42,823 nucleotides of DNA, taken from contig JAEURZ010000024.1 of assembly GCA_016788905.1 (NCBI GenBank), forward strand, positions 1-42,823, read 5' to 3'. This stretch comes from Elusimicrobiota bacterium (GTDB taxonomy: Bacteria; Elusimicrobiota; Elusimicrobia; FEN-1173). Made by a program: the position numbers and the translations under genes. This document shows, one piece after another, positions 1 to 7,546 of this stretch. The notes under the pieces were generated by a model that had not been told where the DNA came from, made no database searches, and saw nothing but the letters and a program-made list of their open reading frames with translations. How positions within the stretch are numbered: the stretch's first letter is position 1; the number at the start of each line of letters is the position of its first letter.

Positions 1-90
1 ACCTTGTGGATTCGGATGGATTTCCCCACCACGACCACGACCGTGGCCCAGCAAACCATAAAAGTTCAGGTGACGGCTCAGGCACCGTGA
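1..90 (+). CDS. C-terminal end of an unidentified protein (partial)
   Basis: Frame 1 stays open from the window edge to a TGA at 88-90 and encodes 29 residues ending in VQVTAQAP. The tail has a run of five threonines followed by an alternating polar/hydrophobic stretch, which suggests a final beta strand of an exported or pilin-like protein. The fragment is too short to assign to a family. It is on the same strand as the next gene, 56 bases upstream. Confidence 0.5.
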   Translation, partial: TLWIRMDFPTTTTTVAQQTIKVQVTAQAP

Positions 91-146
91 CAATAAAATC
101 CGCACATAAGTTGCCGATTTAACGATAAATTTGGCATGATATATGC

Positions 147-1292
147 GTGTATAACAGAATTATTGATTTAAAATCACTTGTTGCGAGGAAATCCTTTTTC
201 CTGTTTGGACCTCGGCAAACGGGCAAAAGCTCTCTCCTTCGCCTTCTTTTCCCTGAGGCGACCTACATTGACCTATTGGAAGCCGACACTTTTCGGGAAT
301 TGACAGCGCGTCCCGAGTCTCTTCGACAATCGTTGTTGCCCGCCCATCAATCGTTGCTTATCGTAGACGAAATACAAAAACTTCCCATGTTGTTGGATGA
401 AATTCAACTTTTGTTGGATCGGAATAAGTCACTACGGGCCATTTTAACAGGAAGCAGTGCGCGGAAGTTAAAGCGAGGGAACGCCAATCTTTTAGGGGGT
501 CGGGCTTGGAGCTGTTCTCTCCACCCTTTGGTTTCCCCAGAAATCCCGGAGGGCTCCCTGGTCCAAAGGCTGAACCGGGGTGGACTGCCCGCGATTTATT
601 CTTCTGAGGATTTTGCCGAGGAGCTCAAGGCGTATGTGGGGACTTATCTTAAAGAGGAGATTCAAGCGGAGGGATTAACACGTTCCATTGAAGGGTTTTC
701 CCGTTTTTTAGAAGTGGCTGGTCTCTCCAGTGGGGAGCAATTAAATTATACCTCCGTGGCCAATGACGCCCAGGTTCCCGCGCGGACAGTTCGAGAGCAT
801 TACCGAATTTTAACGGATACGTTATTGGGGGACGAGCTCCCCGCCTACCAAAAAACCACCAAGCGAAAACCTGTATCCACAGCCAAGTTTTACCTTTTTG
901 ACCTGGGCGTGGCGAACGTTCTTAAAAAACAGTCTAACCTTCAGCCGGGGTCTCACGCTTTTGGCCACGGGTTGGAGCACCTCGTTTTTCTTGAACTGAG
1001 GGCCTTCTTGAATTACGAACGGAAGGAAGATTCCCTGACCTATTGGCGTTCACGTCAGTCCCACTATGAAGTCGATTTCCTGGTGGGGGATGATGTGGCC
1101 ATTGAGGTCAAATCAAAAACCGCCGTTTCCCCCTCTGATTACAGTGGGCTTCTGGCGCTCAGTGAGGAGCGGTGTTTTAAAAAAAGAATAGTGGTGTGTC
1201 GGGAACCTCGCCCTCGCCATACCGATGAGGGTGTTGAAATTCTTCCCGTGGAGATCTTTTTAAAAAACCTTTGGGAAAAAACCATCTTCTGA
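147..1292 (+). CDS. AAA-type ATPase with DUF4143 C-terminal domain
   Basis: This 381-residue protein belongs to the widespread ATP-binding family (AAA_14 plus DUF4143) found scattered in bacterial and archaeal genomes with unknown cellular role. The Walker A motif GPRQTGKSS is at residues 21-29 and the Walker B stretch LIVDEIQ at about 71-77. The C-terminal third contains VDFLVGDDVAIEVKSK near residue 310, a D...ExK pattern typical of the nuclease-like fold of DUF4143. The start is a GTG at 147; no ATG is available in frame nearby and no strong ribosome site is visible. Members of this family often occur as single mobile genes, and this one has no functional link to the operon that follows. 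The family call is firm; a function (DNA processing, toxin-antitoxin-like or defence) would be speculation. Confidence 0.85.
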   Translation: MYNRIIDLKSLVARKSFFLFGPRQTGKSSLLRLLFPEATYIDLLEADTFRELTARPESLRQSLLPAHQSLLIVDEIQKLPMLLDEIQLLLDRNKSLRAILTGSSARKLKRGNANLLGGRAWSCSLHPLVSPEIPEGSLVQRLNRGGLPAIYSSEDFAEELKAYVGTYLKEEIQAEGLTRSIEGFSRFLEVAGLSSGEQLNYTSVANDAQVPARTVREHYRILTDTLLGDELPAYQKTTKRKPVSTAKFYLFDLGVANVLKKQSNLQPGSHAFGHGLEHLVFLELRAFLNYERKEDSLTYWRSRQSHYEVDFLVGDDVAIEVKSKTAVSPSDYSGLLALSEERCFKKRIVVCREPRPRHTDEGVEILPVEIFLKNLWEKTIF

Positions 1293-1370
1293 AATCCCTG
1301 CCCTATCGCGCGTCAATTCCTTCCATTGGGATCTTTTCGACGAATTCCCATTTTATCCCCCGCTGATTTT

Positions 1371-1391
1371 TTAAGAAGAAATTTTTCTTAA
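1371..1391. promoter_or_regulatory. Inverted repeat upstream of the sulfur operon
   Basis: TTAAGAA and TTCTTAA form a perfect 7-base dyad with a 7-base centre, about 40 bases before the cysteine desulfurase. It could be an operator, for example for an Rrf2/IscR-type Fe-S regulator known to control such operons, or part of the promoter. It is AT-rich enough that chance cannot be excluded. Confidence 0.3.
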
Positions 1392-1433
1392 GGCGATCAT
1401 TTACGTCGGGAAATGATAAAATTTCAGACAAAT

Positions 1434-2660
1434 ATGAAACCCATCTATTTCGATAATAACGCGACTACCCCGGTGCGGGGGGAGGTCTTTGAGGCACTGG
1501 CGCCTTTTTTTCGGTCGGACGATGGATACGGCAATCCCTCGAGCCTTCATTCGTTAGGACAAGGGGCCCACGCGGTCATGGAATCAGCCCGGGAGAAAGT
1601 GGCGGCCCTTATTGGCGCGGCGGACCCCCAGGAGATCGTTTTTACTTCGGGGGGTACGGAATCGGACAATTTCGCTTTGATTGGGGCCGCCTTTGCCCAT
1701 CGGGAGGAGGGGCGGCATCTGATCACCAGTTCCGTTGAACATCACGCTGTCCTCCATCCGTGTGATTATCTCGAAAAGGAACACGGTTTTGAAGTGACCC
1801 GGTTGCCCGTGGATTCGTTTGGCCGCGTGTCGCCCGATGACCTGCGCCGTGCCCTTCGGCCGGAAACCCTGCTGGTTTCCATTATGACCGCCAATAATGA
1901 AATCGGGACCCTTCAGCCTATTCGGGAATTGGGGGCCGTGTGTCGAGAGGCCGGGGTTTTGTTTCATACGGACGCGGTTCAATCCGTTGGAAAAGAGCCC
2001 CTGGACCTTAAAAATTGGCCGGTGGATTTGGCTTCCCTTTCAGGGCACAAATTGTACGGACCCAAGGGGATCGGCGCGTTGTATATTCGGCGCGGGGTGG
2101 AGCTTCACCCGATTTTACACGGTGGCGCCCACGAAAAGAAACGGCGGGCGGGGACGGAAAACGTGCCGGGCGCGGTGGGGTTTGGTGTGGCGTGTGAGCT
2201 GGCCTTTAAAGAGATCTCCACGGAGGGGCCACGGGTGCGGGCTCTTCGAGATCGGTTGGAGAAAGGGCTATTGGACCGGATCCCCTTTGTGTATTTAAAC
2301 GGTCATCCCACGGAACGGTTGGGAAACACCACCAATCTGGCCTTTGATTCGGTGGAAGGGGAATCCTTGGTGTTGGCTTTGGATCAAGCGGGGTTTACCC
2401 TCAAAAACGACCATGTTCCGGGGTTGGAAGTGTCCACTGGGTCGGCGTGTGCGTCGGGAATGTTGGAACCCTCTCACGTGTTGAAAGCCATTGGGGTTCC
2501 CCCGGACCGGATTCACGGGAGCGTCCGGTTTTCTCTGGGACATTTCAATACGGAGGCCGATATCGATGTGGCTTTGGACGTGATTCCTAAAGCGGTGGAT
2601 CGGTTGCGGACCCTGTCTCCCCTTTGGGAAGATCGAATGAAAGAAATAGCGGCGAAATAA
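1434..2660 (+). CDS. nifS: Cysteine desulfurase (NifS/IscS family)
   Basis: This is a PLP-dependent class V aminotransferase that takes sulfur from L-cysteine, leaving alanine, and passes it on as persulfide. The N-terminal KPIYFDNNATTP, the FHTDAVQ segment, the PLP lysine in SGHKLYGPKG (about residue 206) and the active-site cysteine in STGSACASG (about 339) are all present. The start at 1434 gives the family's usual N-terminus (MKPIYFDNN); an in-frame ATG at 1413 would add seven residues, and neither has a good ribosome site. One oddity is an insertion of about 11 residues (around TLKNDHVPGLE) just before the catalytic cysteine loop, a region that is usually contiguous. The stop shares a base with the start of the scaffold gene (TAATG), so donor and acceptor of the sulfur relay are translationally coupled. 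NifS and IscS names are both used for such proteins. Confidence 0.95.
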   Translation: MKPIYFDNNATTPVRGEVFEALAPFFRSDDGYGNPSSLHSLGQGAHAVMESAREKVAALIGAADPQEIVFTSGGTESDNFALIGAAFAHREEGRHLITSSVEHHAVLHPCDYLEKEHGFEVTRLPVDSFGRVSPDDLRRALRPETLLVSIMTANNEIGTLQPIRELGAVCREAGVLFHTDAVQSVGKEPLDLKNWPVDLASLSGHKLYGPKGIGALYIRRGVELHPILHGGAHEKKRRAGTENVPGAVGFGVACELAFKEISTEGPRVRALRDRLEKGLLDRIPFVYLNGHPTERLGNTTNLAFDSVEGESLVLALDQAGFTLKNDHVPGLEVSTGSACASGMLEPSHVLKAIGVPPDRIHGSVRFSLGHFNTEADIDVALDVIPKAVDRLRTLSPLWEDRMKEIAAK

Positions 2661-3013
2661 TGTATTCCCCTAAAGTCATGGACCATTTTCAAAACCCACG
2701 GAACGTGGGAGACATGCCGGACGCCGACGCGGTGGGCAAAGCCGGCAGTCCCACCTGCGGCGATATTTTGCGGTTGTATCTTAAATTCGAAAACGGGCGG
2801 GTTTCCCGGGCCACGTTTAAAACCTTTGGATGCGGGGCCGCCATTGCCACCTCCTCTATTTTGACGGAAATGGTGAAGGGAAAGACGGAGTCGGAATTAA
2901 AGGCCATCACCAATGTTCAGGTGGCCGAGGCCTTGGGCGGTTTGCCGCCCATTAAAATGCATTGTTCGGTGTTGGCGGAACAGGCCCTTAAATCCGCCTT
3001 GGACAGTCGATGA
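2660..3013 (+). CDS. nifU: Fe-S cluster scaffold protein, IscU / NifU N-terminal type
   Basis: This 117-residue protein is the scaffold on which Fe-S clusters are built from persulfide sulfur supplied by the cysteine desulfurase encoded just upstream. It begins with MYSPKVMDHFQNPRNVG, the classic start of the family, which is why the ATG at 2660 is preferred to an upstream start at 2624. The three cluster-ligand cysteines are Cys33 in PTCGD, Cys58 in FGCGAA and Cys102 in HCSVLAEQA; the conserved Asp after Cys33 is also there. It has only the IscU-like domain, without the [2Fe-2S] and C-terminal Nfu domains of full NifU. It overlaps mnmA by four bases (ATGA), implying that the scaffold and the tRNA thiolase draw on the same sulfur donor. 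Confidence 0.95.
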   Translation: MYSPKVMDHFQNPRNVGDMPDADAVGKAGSPTCGDILRLYLKFENGRVSRATFKTFGCGAAIATSSILTEMVKGKTESELKAITNVQVAEALGGLPPIKMHCSVLAEQALKSALDSR

Positions 3014-4128
3014 ACATCTTGGTGGCCATGTCCGGTGGGGTGGACTCTTCCGTAGCGGCGGCGCTCCTGAAAGAGCAAGGCCACCGGGTGATCGGAGCCA
3101 CGTTAAAACTTCTGCGTCAGGAAACCGGGTTTGGGTGTTGCGGCTCCACCCGTGACATCGATGACGCCCGCGCCGTGTGCGCGGGGTTGGGGGTTCCCCA
3201 CTACGTTCTGGATTTCGCCAACACATTTCAGAAGAATATTTTGGATCCCTTCGTCGATTCTTATTTGTCTGGGGAAACGCCGAACCCCTGTATCGCGTGC
3301 AATCGGTTTGTTAAATTTGACGCGCTCTTGAAAAAGGCGGTGGCGTTAGGGGCCGATGCGGTGGCCACAGGCCATTACGCGCAAATCGAGGTGGGCGAAT
3401 CGGGAGGGAAAGCGATGCGCTTTCTTTGTCGAGGCAAGGATCCCAATAAAGATCAATCCTACGTGCTCTACCATTTGGGTCAGGCGGAATTGGCCCAACT
3501 CCAATTTCCCATAGGCGGGATGACCAAACCCGAAGTTCGAGACGCGGCTCGCCGGTTTAATTTAAAGACCGCGGCGAAAGACGAGAGTATGGAAATCTGT
3601 TTTGTGCCTGGGGCGGACACGGCGGGTTTTGTGAAATTCCGAGCGGGGGAAACGCAACGGGCGGCCCCTTCCCTTTCACCGGGGCCCATCAAATCTGTGG
3701 AAGGTCGTGTGTTGGGGGAGCACCGGGGTGTGGCCTACTACACGCGGGGTCAACGAAGTGGGTTAGGGATATCTCTTGGTCGACCGGTCTATGTGGTGGA
3801 TCTGGATCCCGTCACAAATACCATGATCGTGGGGGAAGACGACGATACGGCGGTGGGCGAAGTGGAGGTGAGGGAAGTCGTTTGGTCTTTGGGCGTTCCT
3901 CCTCCCGAGCCAGTTCATGTTTCGGTTCAGATTCGGTCCCGCCATGTGGCGGCGGAGGCTCTGGTGACGCCGATCCCATTGGGCGTGCTTGTTCGGTTCA
4001 ATGAGCCGCAACGGGCGGTGGCGCCGGGGCAAGCGGCGGTGTTTTACGAAGGAGATCGTGTGATCGGTGGGGGAACGTTGTGTCGGGCGGTTTCAGGTCA
4101 ACGGCACGTGGCGGGGAGTCAAGGTTGA
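3010..4128 (+). CDS. mnmA: tRNA-specific 2-thiouridylase MnmA
   Basis: MnmA adenylates and thiolates U34 at position 2 in tRNAs for Lys, Glu and Gln. The ATP-pyrophosphatase P-loop SGGVDSS is at residues 8-14. The catalytic cysteine pair corresponds to Cys97 (in CIACNRFVKF) and Cys197 (in SMEICFVPG); the family's TGHYA and DQSYVLY segments are also visible, and the C-terminal half has the expected beta-barrel regions (about 215-360). The 372-residue length is normal. It overlaps the scaffold gene by ATGA upstream and the oxidase gene downstream. Its position right behind the cysteine desulfurase fits a direct sulfur relay; no TusABCDE genes are seen here. Confidence 0.96.
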   Translation: MNILVAMSGGVDSSVAAALLKEQGHRVIGATLKLLRQETGFGCCGSTRDIDDARAVCAGLGVPHYVLDFANTFQKNILDPFVDSYLSGETPNPCIACNRFVKFDALLKKAVALGADAVATGHYAQIEVGESGGKAMRFLCRGKDPNKDQSYVLYHLGQAELAQLQFPIGGMTKPEVRDAARRFNLKTAAKDESMEICFVPGADTAGFVKFRAGETQRAAPSLSPGPIKSVEGRVLGEHRGVAYYTRGQRSGLGISLGRPVYVVDLDPVTNTMIVGEDDDTAVGEVEVREVVWSLGVPPPEPVHVSVQIRSRHVAAEALVTPIPLGVLVRFNEPQRAVAPGQAAVFYEGDRVIGGGTLCRAVSGQRHVAGSQG

Positions 4129-5252
4129 ACCATTCCTTTGATGTGGTGGTGGTGGGCGGTGGGGTGATTGGGTGTTCCACCGCTTTCCATTTGGCACGGA
4201 AAGGCGCGAAAGTGATGGTGGTGGATAAGCGTGCCATTGGCGGTCATGCCTTGTCTTTGACGGCGGGTATTTTGGCCGCCCAAATGGAAGCGGAGGCCCC
4301 CGACGCCTTTTTCGATCTGCGGCGGGCGAGCCGGGCCCTTTTCCCTTCTTTGGTGGACGAAATCATCGAAACCTCCGGCATGGACCCGGAGTTTGAAGTG
4401 AGCGGTGTTTGGCACGCGGCCGCTTCCGAGCAGGACAAAATAATCCTTTTGGAAAAAAAACGCTGGCAGGAGGAACGGGCTCTCTCCGTGGAATGGGTAG
4501 AGCCTGATGTCCTTAAGGGAGTTCACCCTGGGATCGGCGAAAATAGGGGGGCTCTGTTTTGCCCCTCCGATGCTCAAATTGAATCCGGACAATGGGTGCA
4601 GGCTCTGGCCGAGGCTTCCCGGCGGAAAGGGGTGCGGTTTCTGGATCACGTTCCCCCTCCTCTGGAATTGGTGCGTGATCGCCGGCGGGTGGCTGGGGTG
4701 CGAACCAAGGATGATTTGATCTCGTGCGATCAAGTGGTTTTGGCGGCGGGGGCCTGGACATCGTTTCTCTTGGACCAACTGCGGATTTCTCTTCCGCTGG
4801 AACCCGTGAAAGGAGAACTGATGGTTTTGGCGGGCGTTCCCCGGGCTTTTCGAGGCCCCGTGTATGCCACGTCGGGGTATGTGGTTCCCCACCCCGATGG
4901 GCGATTGGTGATCGGAGCCACGGAAGAACGGGTGGGTTTTAACGCTCAGCCGACCTTGGAGGCCCAGCGCAACTTGGCGGACTGGGCCGCGCTTTGGTGT
5001 CCGGGGTTGAGTGGGTTGCCTGTGGTGGAATTTCAAGCGGGATTGCGTCCGGGAACGGCGGATTCTTGGCCGATCATGGGCCGGTTGTGGGACTACGATA
5101 ACCTTTTTATATCGGCCGGTCATTTCAAGTCGGGGATCTTACTTTCTCCTTTCGCGGGCCAATTTATGGCGGACGGAATTTTGGATGGACGTTGGGATCC
5201 CTTGGGAGCGCCTTTTTCTCCGGAACGGTTTCACGGCAAGGGGGGGAAATGA
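4125..5252 (+). CDS. FAD-dependent amino-acid oxidase (ThiO/DadA/DAO family)
   Basis: This is a flavoprotein of the DAO superfamily (375 residues from the preferred start). The N-terminal dinucleotide-binding motif VVVVGGGVIG begins at about residue 6. The C-terminal GLRPGTADSWPIMG and the GHFKSGILLSP segment are typical of glycine oxidase ThiO, which supplies dehydroglycine for thiazole synthesis; DadA-like D-amino-acid dehydrogenases share them, so the substrate is open. I chose a TTG start at 4125: it overlaps the mnmA stop as TTGA, has GGGGAG seven bases upstream, and gives the motif its usual distance from the N-terminus. A GTG at 4080 would add 15 residues inside mnmA. Placement in a sulfur operon mildly supports a thiamine role, but no thiG/thiS is in view. 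Confidence 0.82.
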   Translation: MNHSFDVVVVGGGVIGCSTAFHLARKGAKVMVVDKRAIGGHALSLTAGILAAQMEAEAPDAFFDLRRASRALFPSLVDEIIETSGMDPEFEVSGVWHAAASEQDKIILLEKKRWQEERALSVEWVEPDVLKGVHPGIGENRGALFCPSDAQIESGQWVQALAEASRRKGVRFLDHVPPPLELVRDRRRVAGVRTKDDLISCDQVVLAAGAWTSFLLDQLRISLPLEPVKGELMVLAGVPRAFRGPVYATSGYVVPHPDGRLVIGATEERVGFNAQPTLEAQRNLADWAALWCPGLSGLPVVEFQAGLRPGTADSWPIMGRLWDYDNLFISAGHFKSGILLSPFAGQFMADGILDGRWDPLGAPFSPERFHGKGGK

Positions 5253-6433
5253 TCTCTTTATTGGAATCTCTCCTGCGGGGAGCCGTTCAGGTTTTCTCGC
5301 GTCAGGAACTGGAGACAAAAGTTTCTCAAAACCGACCGCTCCGGGTGAAATACGGGGTGGACCCCACCGCGCCGGACCTCCACCTGGGACACACGGTTTC
5401 CTTAAACAGGCTTCGATCGTTTCAAGACGCCGGGCATACGGCGGTCCTCATTATCGGTGATTACACGGCGCGGATCGGTGATCCGTCCGGCCGTTCCGAA
5501 ACACGTCCCCCCCTGACGGTTGAAGCGGTGGCGGCCAACGCCGAAACCTATTTGGCCCAGGTGTTCAAGGTGTTGGACAAAACGCGAACGGAGGTTCGCT
5601 GGAATTCAGAATGGTTAATGCCCCTTTTCGCCAACACCGACGCCGATCCCTCCCGACGAATTTTGAGCTTGATGGGGAAGCACACCCTCCAGCAACTGAC
5701 CGAGCGGGATGATTTTCAAAAACGCTTAGCGTCCAACACGCCCATTTCGCTCCTGGAACTCCTTTACCCCCTGATGCAGGGATACGATTCCGTGGCGGTG
5801 AAGGCCGACGTGGAAATGGGGGGGACAGACCAGCTGTTCAATCTTCTAATGGGTCGAGAAATTCAGAAAGATTTCGGACAAACGTCCCAGGTGGTTCTGA
5901 CACTCCCTCTTTTGGAAGGGACGGACGGAGTGCGAAAGATGTCCAAATCCTATGGGAACGCCATTACGTTAAGCGATGCGCCGGGGGACATGTTTGGAAA
6001 GGTCCTTTCTCTCTCGGACGACATGATGTGGAAATACTTTGAACTCCTCACGGATCAAGATGTTCCAGCGCTCCAAGCGGGTCATCCCATGGAGGCCAAA
6101 AAGAAATTGGGAGAGGTTTTGGTGGACCGATTTCACGGCCCGTCGGCCGGTGCGGCGGCCCGGGCGGAGTTTGAAAAGGTCTTTTCAAAACGGGAGGTGC
6201 CTCAAGATATTGTGGAGCATGTGCTCAGTCGATCGCCGCAACGTCTTTCGGAAATTCTGGTGGAATCGAAGGTGGCTCCCTCTAAAAACGAGGCCCGTCG
6301 CTTGATTCAACAGGGCGCCGTGGAATTGGCCGGGGAGCGTGTTCCCGATGACAGGGACATCACGGTCCATGGGCCGTTGCTTCTCAAAGTGGGCAAGCGT
6401 CAGTTTCGGCGATTGGTTTCGCCGGCCTCCTAA
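5249..6433 (+). CDS. tyrS: Tyrosyl-tRNA synthetase
   Basis: This class I aminoacyl-tRNA synthetase charges tRNA-Tyr. The HIGH-type motif is HLGH at residues 45-48 and the KMSKS loop is at 230-234. The C-terminal 60 residues (LSEILVESKVAPSKNEAR onward) form an S4 RNA-binding domain. At 394 residues, with HLGH preceded by VDPTAPDLHLGH, it resembles the TyrZ-type bacterial enzyme. The ATG at 5249 follows a purine run AAGGGGGGAA and overlaps the upstream stop as ATGA; an upstream in-frame start at 5192 has no support. It closes the coupled part of the operon that contains two tRNA-acting enzymes, MnmA and TyrRS. Confidence 0.96.
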   Translation: MISLLESLLRGAVQVFSRQELETKVSQNRPLRVKYGVDPTAPDLHLGHTVSLNRLRSFQDAGHTAVLIIGDYTARIGDPSGRSETRPPLTVEAVAANAETYLAQVFKVLDKTRTEVRWNSEWLMPLFANTDADPSRRILSLMGKHTLQQLTERDDFQKRLASNTPISLLELLYPLMQGYDSVAVKADVEMGGTDQLFNLLMGREIQKDFGQTSQVVLTLPLLEGTDGVRKMSKSYGNAITLSDAPGDMFGKVLSLSDDMMWKYFELLTDQDVPALQAGHPMEAKKKLGEVLVDRFHGPSAGAAARAEFEKVFSKREVPQDIVEHVLSRSPQRLSEILVESKVAPSKNEARRLIQQGAVELAGERVPDDRDITVHGPLLLKVGKRQFRRLVSPAS

Positions 6434-6441
6434 ATTATTCT

Positions 6442-7374
6442 ATGGGTTTTTCATCTCTCCCTGGCGGTTTGTTGAATTGGACACTTCGCGCCTTTAAACT
6501 GATTCGAATTACGGTTCGACATTGGCAGGAAGATCATTGTTCCCTGATCGCCGCCGGTTTGGCCTATTACACCATCATTTCGCTTATACCTCTCTTTATT
6601 CTTGCGCTCGCCATCAGCGGGAAGATATTAGGGCCCGCCGCCTCCATGAACCAATTGGCTCCCGTTTTGGAAGGCATGATGGGAGAACAAATCGCGCGGC
6701 CTTTAGAAATGCTGGTGGTGCAGGCCTCTCAGAAACAGTTGCGCGGGGCCACGGTGGCCAGTTTGGCGATTCTCTTGTGGGTAGCTTCCATTATGTTTAG
6801 TAATCTTCAGCGCGCGCTCAACATGGTTTGGGAATGTTCGCCGAAACAGGGCGTCGGGGGGGCCCTGGTGACCCGGTTAACCTCTTTTGGTATGGTCATG
6901 GGCGTTGGTTTTTTGGTGGTGTTCTTTGCGAGTTTGAACGCGGGCTTGGGTTTGGTGCGAAGTTTTTTGGATCCGTGGGCCCCGTTCCTTGAACAATTCC
7001 CTTTTTGGTGGGCCATGAACCTTGGCCTATTTCTGGCGGCGCTCATGCTTTTTTGGGGGATGGTTTATAAGTTTCTCCCCGCTCTAAAACTTCGATGGCG
7101 GGATGTGTGGGTGGGATCGTTCGTTACGTCAATCTTGGTGACGGTGGGTGTTTATGGGGTAGGTTTTTATTTCAGCGTGATTAAATTTTGGTCCATTTTT
7201 GGGGCGGCCACATCCCTGATGCTGGTGTTGATCTGGATTTATTTCACCGCACAAATCTTTCTGTTGGGCGCCGAATTTACGTGGGCGTGGGCCCATCGGA
7301 AAGAGCTGTTGGACGGATCCGTCGTTCCACCACGACCAGGAGACCGAGGGTCCACAGGACACCCCAGAGGGTAA
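6442..7374 (+). CDS. YihY/BrkB family inner-membrane protein
   Basis: This 310-residue integral membrane protein belongs to the YihY/virulence factor BrkB family, once mis-called ribonuclease BN; its role is not established. About six hydrophobic segments are visible, including GLAYYTIISLIPLFILALAI near the N-terminus, the family hallmark SLAILLWVASIMFSNLQRALN, and the C-terminal SVIKFWSIFGAATSLMLVLIWIYFTAQIFLLGAEF. The gene begins eight bases after tyrS, so it is probably the last gene of the sulfur operon, although no clear ribosome site is present. Its last 98 bases, which encode a polar tail rich in Pro, Gly and Arg, overlap a gene on the opposite strand. Confidence 0.88.
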   Translation: MGFSSLPGGLLNWTLRAFKLIRITVRHWQEDHCSLIAAGLAYYTIISLIPLFILALAISGKILGPAASMNQLAPVLEGMMGEQIARPLEMLVVQASQKQLRGATVASLAILLWVASIMFSNLQRALNMVWECSPKQGVGGALVTRLTSFGMVMGVGFLVVFFASLNAGLGLVRSFLDPWAPFLEQFPFWWAMNLGLFLAALMLFWGMVYKFLPALKLRWRDVWVGSFVTSILVTVGVYGVGFYFSVIKFWSIFGAATSLMLVLIWIYFTAQIFLLGAEFTWAWAHRKELLDGSVVPPRPGDRGSTGHPRG

Positions 7375-7546
7375 GAAAAACGCTCGGGGGCGTGCCGTAA
7401 ACCCCATGAAGCAGTATAAGAATTCCCTTCAGTGCTTGAAAAGAGAAGAGACCCATCCCCCCCACCAGCAACCGCAGGGCCCACCGATCCCGTCGGCGCC
7501 AATCCGCCTTTTTCCGGCCCAACAGAATTTCCATGGGCGATTTCAT
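7277..7546 (-). CDS. Small two-helix membrane protein, last gene of the ECF1 unit
   Basis: This 89-residue protein has no recognised family. It is basic at the N-terminus and has two hydrophobic segments, about residues 25-45 (LLVGGMGLFSFQALKGILIL) and 55-73 (SVFLTLWGVLWTLGLLVVV), ending in a polar tail. The start overlaps the stop of the 811-residue gene as ATGA, the same arrangement seen at other junctions of this unit, and this is the main argument that it is real. Against it, the last third lies antisense to the YihY gene. If real, it would be a membrane partner of the giant exported proteins. Confidence 0.55.
   Translation of the reverse strand: MKSPMEILLGRKKADWRRRDRWALRLLVGGMGLFSFQALKGILILLHGVYGTPPSVFLTLWGVLWTLGLLVVVERRIRPTALSDGPTPT

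Noticed and set aside
4119-5123. 334-codon minus-strand ORF opposite the FAD oxidase
   Set aside because: Its translation is rich in His, Pro, Gln and Arg without domains, and the plus-strand frame has clear flavoprotein motifs.
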